A stretch of 14,902 bases of DNA from CAZVEE01 sp964625525. Lineage in GTDB: Bacteria; Pseudomonadota; Alphaproteobacteria; JAJFIK01. The notes beneath the pieces were generated by a model. It was not told the DNA's origin. It saw nothing but the letters and a program-made list of their open reading frames with translations, and made no database searches. The position numbers and the translations under genes are program-made. Location of the stretch: NCBI GenBank assembly GCA_964625525.1, contig CAZVEE010000086.1, positions 1 to 14,902 on the forward strand, given 5' to 3'. Each line of letters starts with the position of its first letter. Position 1 is the stretch's first letter. Below, in pieces: positions 12,924 through 14,902 of this stretch.

Positions 12924-13292
12924 GTGGCCCGTATTGCAGGCGTTAATATCCCGACTTCGAAGCGGGTGGTCATTGCGCTGACTTATATTCACGGCATCGG
13001 TTCGGCTAAGGCGCAGGAGATCTGCGAAAGGGTCAATATTCCGGCTGCCAAGCGCGTCAATGAACTGTCCGATGCGGAAGTCATCCAGATCCGTGAAACC
13101 ATCGACCGCGATTACATGGTGGAAGGCGACCTGCGCCGGGAAGTGGCCATGAACATCAAGCGATTGATGGATCTGGGCTGCTATCGGGGCCTGCGCCACC
13201 GGCGCGGTCTGCCGGTGCGCGGCCAGCGGACCCACACCAATGCCCGGACCCGCAAAGGGCCCGCTAAGCCCATCGCCGGGAAGAAGAAGTAA
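12924..13292 (+). CDS. rpsM: Small subunit ribosomal protein S13
   Basis: The 122-residue protein starts at GTG 12924 with AGGAGA at 12912-12917, giving MARIAGVNIPTSKRVVIALT. The helix-two-turns-helix core YIHGIGSAKAQEICERVNI and the C-terminal GCYRGLRHRRGLPVRGQRTH plus NARTRKGPAKPIAGKKK are diagnostic. S13 sits at the top of the 30S head, forms bridges B1a and B1b with the 50S subunit (including L5), and its tail approaches the P-site tRNA. Length equals the usual 118-122. It is the first gene of the alpha block, behind its own promoter. rpsK follows after 76 nt. Confidence 0.98.
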   Translation: MARIAGVNIPTSKRVVIALTYIHGIGSAKAQEICERVNIPAAKRVNELSDAEVIQIRETIDRDYMVEGDLRREVAMNIKRLMDLGCYRGLRHRRGLPVRGQRTHTNARTRKGPAKPIAGKKK

Positions 13293-13334
13293 GACCGCCG
13301 CTGTCGGCTTGACCGGTGTCGGCCAGACAAGACT

Positions 13335-13359
13335 GTAGATCGGCTAGATCGTAGATTGG
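13335..13359 (+). repeat. Short direct repeat before rpsK
   Basis: GTAGATCGG (13335-13343) recurs as GTAGATTGG (13351-13359), with CTAGATC between, so a TAGAT-type element occurs three times in 25 nt. It occupies the place where the rpsK ribosome binding site would be expected; only a weak GGA (13358-13360) is present. Function unknown. Confidence 0.5.
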
Positions 13360-13368
13360 ATTTTCGCC

Positions 13369-13758
13369 ATGGCTAAAGATCGCGTCCGCATGCGCCGTAA
13401 GGAGCGCAAAAATATTTCCTCGGGCGTTGCGCATGTGAATGCGAGCTTCAACAACACCATGATCACCATTGCCGATGCGCAGGGAAATACCATTTCCTGG
13501 TGTTCCGCCGGTGCCAAGGGCTTTAAGGGCTCGCGGAAATCAACGCCCTATGCCGCACAGGTGGCCGCCGAAGATGCGGGCCGCAAGGCACAGGAACACG
13601 GCATGAAGACCCTGGAAGTGAATGTGAGCGGCCCGGGCTCGGGCCGGGAATCGGCGCTGCGCGCGCTGCAGGCGGTGGGCTTCACCATCACGACCATCCG
13701 GGACGTGACGCCGATCGCTCATAATGGTTGCCGGCCGCCCAAGCGGCGCCGGGTGTAA
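13369..13758 (+). CDS. rpsK: Small subunit ribosomal protein S11
   Basis: The 129-residue protein equals E. coli S11 in length. Conserved segments are ISSGVAHVNASFNNTMITIA, GAKGFKGSRKSTPYAAQVAA, the GPGSGRESALRALQAVGF loop, and the C-terminal HNGCRPPKRRRV. S11 forms the 30S platform with S18 and S6 next to the E site and the anti-Shine-Dalgarno end of 16S rRNA. Asn119-Gly120 matches the position that forms isoaspartate in E. coli S11. The ATG at 13369 lacks a good Shine-Dalgarno, so translation may depend on upstream rpsM or a structured leader. A 171-nt spacer separates it from rpoA. Confidence 0.98.
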   Translation: MAKDRVRMRRKERKNISSGVAHVNASFNNTMITIADAQGNTISWCSAGAKGFKGSRKSTPYAAQVAAEDAGRKAQEHGMKTLEVNVSGPGSGRESALRALQAVGFTITTIRDVTPIAHNGCRPPKRRRV

Positions 13759-13763
13759 CGGAT

Positions 13764-13780
13764 CGCCGGCGCGCCCGGCG
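13764..13780 (+). other. Hairpin just after rpsK
   Basis: CGCCGG (13764-13769) pairs with CCGGCG (13775-13780) around a 5-nt loop (CGCGC), five nt after the rpsK stop. It is followed by GTTATGACGGTTTCGG and has no clean T run, so it is a weak terminator at best. It could be an mRNA processing or stability element between rpsK and rpoA. The rest of the 171-nt spacer (13759-13929) shows no gene and no convincing promoter. Confidence 0.4.
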
Positions 13781-13929
13781 GTTATGACGGTTTCGGATCA
13801 TCCGTCCGGCGGTGCTGTGAAAGGCGCCAAATCGGATCGCCCGACCTTGTTCCTGGCCTGAACGGACAGGGATGCCCCCTAAGGTCGATCGGCGCTCCGG
13901 GCACGGACCGAACAGAAAGAAGGTCTGAC

Positions 13930-14902
13930 GTGATCCAGAAAAACTGGCAGGAACTGATTAAGCCGACCAAGCTTCAGATTGAAGCCGGCCACAACGCCGC
14001 GCGTTTCGCCACGGTGGTCGCCGAGCCGCTTGAGCGGGGCTTTGGCCTCACGCTTGGCAACGCGCTGCGCCGGGTGCTGCTGTCCTCGCTGCAAGGCGCG
14101 GCGGTGACATCGGTGCATATCGATGGGGTGCTGCACGAATTCTCGTCCATTGCTGGCGTGCGCGAGGATGTGACCGACATCGTGCTGAACATCAAGATGA
14201 TGGCGCTGCGCATGCATGCGGAAGGCCCGCGCCGTCTGTCGCTGAAGGCGGAAGGCCCGGGCGAGGTGACCGCCGGTATGATCACCCAGACTGCGGATGT
14301 GGAAGTTCTGAACCCGGAGTTGGTGCTGTGCACGCTCGATGAGGGCGCGGAAATTCGCATGGAGTTCACGGTGGATACGGGCAAGGGATACATCCCGGCC
14401 GACCGGAATCGCCCGGAAGACGCGCCCATCGGTCTGATCCCGGTGGATGCGCTCTACAGCCCGGTGCGCCGCGTGTCCTACAAAGTGGAAAACACCCGCG
14501 AAGGTCAGTTCCTGGATTACGACAAGCTGACCATGCAGATCGAGACCAATGGCGCGATCACGCCGGAGAATTGCGTCGCCTATGCCGCGCGCATCCTTCA
14601 GGATCAGCTGCAGGTCTTCATCAATTTCGAAGAGCCGAGCGAGCACAAGGCCGACGACATGCGGCCGGAGCTGGAATTCAACCCGGCACTTCTGAAGAAG
14701 GTGGACGAGCTGGAGCTCTCGGTGCGCTCGGCCAACTGCCTGAAGAACGACAACATCGTTTATATCGGCGATCTGATCCAGAAATCGGAAGCGGAAATGC
14801 TCCGCACACCGAATTTCGGTCGCAAATCGCTGAATGAGATCAAGGAAGTGCTGGCGCAGATGGGCCTGCATTTGGGTATGGAAGTGCCGAACTGGCCGCC
14901 GG
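13930..14902 (+). CDS. rpoA: RNA polymerase alpha subunit (partial, C-terminus missing)
   Basis: Alpha dimerises to start assembly of RNA polymerase and its C-terminal domain contacts UP elements and activators. The GTG at 13930, after AAAGAAGGT (13916-13924), gives MIQKNWQELIKPTKLQIEAG. The N-terminal dimerisation domain includes EPLERGFGLTLGNALRRVLL (32-51) and fills about residues 1-235. A linker (EPSEHKADDMRPE) leads to the C-terminal domain; VRSANCLKNDNI (265-276) carries Arg266, matching E. coli Arg265, and the helix-hairpin-helix segment TPNFGRKSLNEIKEVL follows. The window ends after 324 codons at EVPNWPP, about a dozen residues before the usual end. rplQ would be expected next. Confidence 0.98.
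   Translation, partial: MIQKNWQELIKPTKLQIEAGHNAARFATVVAEPLERGFGLTLGNALRRVLLSSLQGAAVTSVHIDGVLHEFSSIAGVREDVTDIVLNIKMMALRMHAEGPRRLSLKAEGPGEVTAGMITQTADVEVLNPELVLCTLDEGAEIRMEFTVDTGKGYIPADRNRPEDAPIGLIPVDALYSPVRRVSYKVENTREGQFLDYDKLTMQIETNGAITPENCVAYAARILQDQLQVFINFEEPSEHKADDMRPELEFNPALLKKVDELELSVRSANCLKNDNIVYIGDLIQKSEAEMLRTPNFGRKSLNEIKEVLAQMGLHLGMEVPNWPP

Noticed and set aside
13309..13339. Possible promoter before rpsK (TTGACC and TGTAGA)
   Set aside because: The 19-nt spacer and poor -10 box make it weak, and rpsK is normally co-transcribed with rpsM.
13879..14871. 330-codon open frame on the minus strand opposite rpoA
   Set aside because: It is antisense to a secure rpoA and has a His/Arg-rich composition typical of a shadow frame.
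1..14902. Insertion sequences, CRISPR arrays, tRNA or rRNA genes, phage or defence genes
   Set aside because: None seen. The whole window is filled by the colinear ribosomal protein cluster, and no new multi-gene system is present.

Overview
The window is a GC-rich stretch, entirely on the + strand, that carries the conserved S10-spc-alpha ribosomal protein supercluster. The gene order points to an alphaproteobacterium: the end of tuf, then rpsJ to rpsQ (S10 block), rplN to secY (spc block), adk directly coupled to secY, then rpsM-rpsK-rpoA (alpha block). Three features favour this class: the short 192-residue adenylate kinase between secY and rpsM, the absence of rpmJ after secY, and the absence of rpsD between rpsK and rpoA. 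I cannot resolve the order or genus from sequence reading alone.

Layout. Positions 1-56 are the last codons of tuf, followed by a strong hairpin-plus-T terminator (76-109). The S10 block (153-5570) encodes S10, L3, L4, L23, L2, S19, L22, S3, L16, L29 and S17. A 152-nt spacer with two small adjacent hairpins separates it from the spc block (5723-11981), which encodes L14, L24, L5, S14, S8, L6, L18, S5, L30, L15 and the SecY translocon channel. A 212-nt spacer lies before secY. adk (11978-12556) overlaps secY by 4 nt. A 367-nt gap then holds a good sigma-70-type promoter (TTGACG, 16 nt, TATACT; 12606-12633) and a leader of about 285 nt. The alpha block follows: S13, S11 and the RNA polymerase alpha subunit, which runs off the right edge about a dozen residues before its usual end.

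The genes work together as one growth-rate-coupled module. Ribosomal proteins of both subunits are made with the channel that docks to the ribosome exit site, an enzyme of adenylate balance, and a core subunit of RNA polymerase. Many gene pairs overlap (ATGA, TAATG or TGATG junctions), which implies translational coupling. Five genes start with GTG.

No new multi-gene system is visible; gene content and order are classical. The unusual points are within the proteins and spacers. L30 carries an N-terminal extension of about 90 residues with an Ala-Lys-Thr repeat resembling bacterial histone H1-like tails. L3 carries an acidic Ala/Pro/Asp tail of about 51 residues. S3, S5 and L29 have shorter low-complexity tails. 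Several structured spacers are candidate regulatory leaders.
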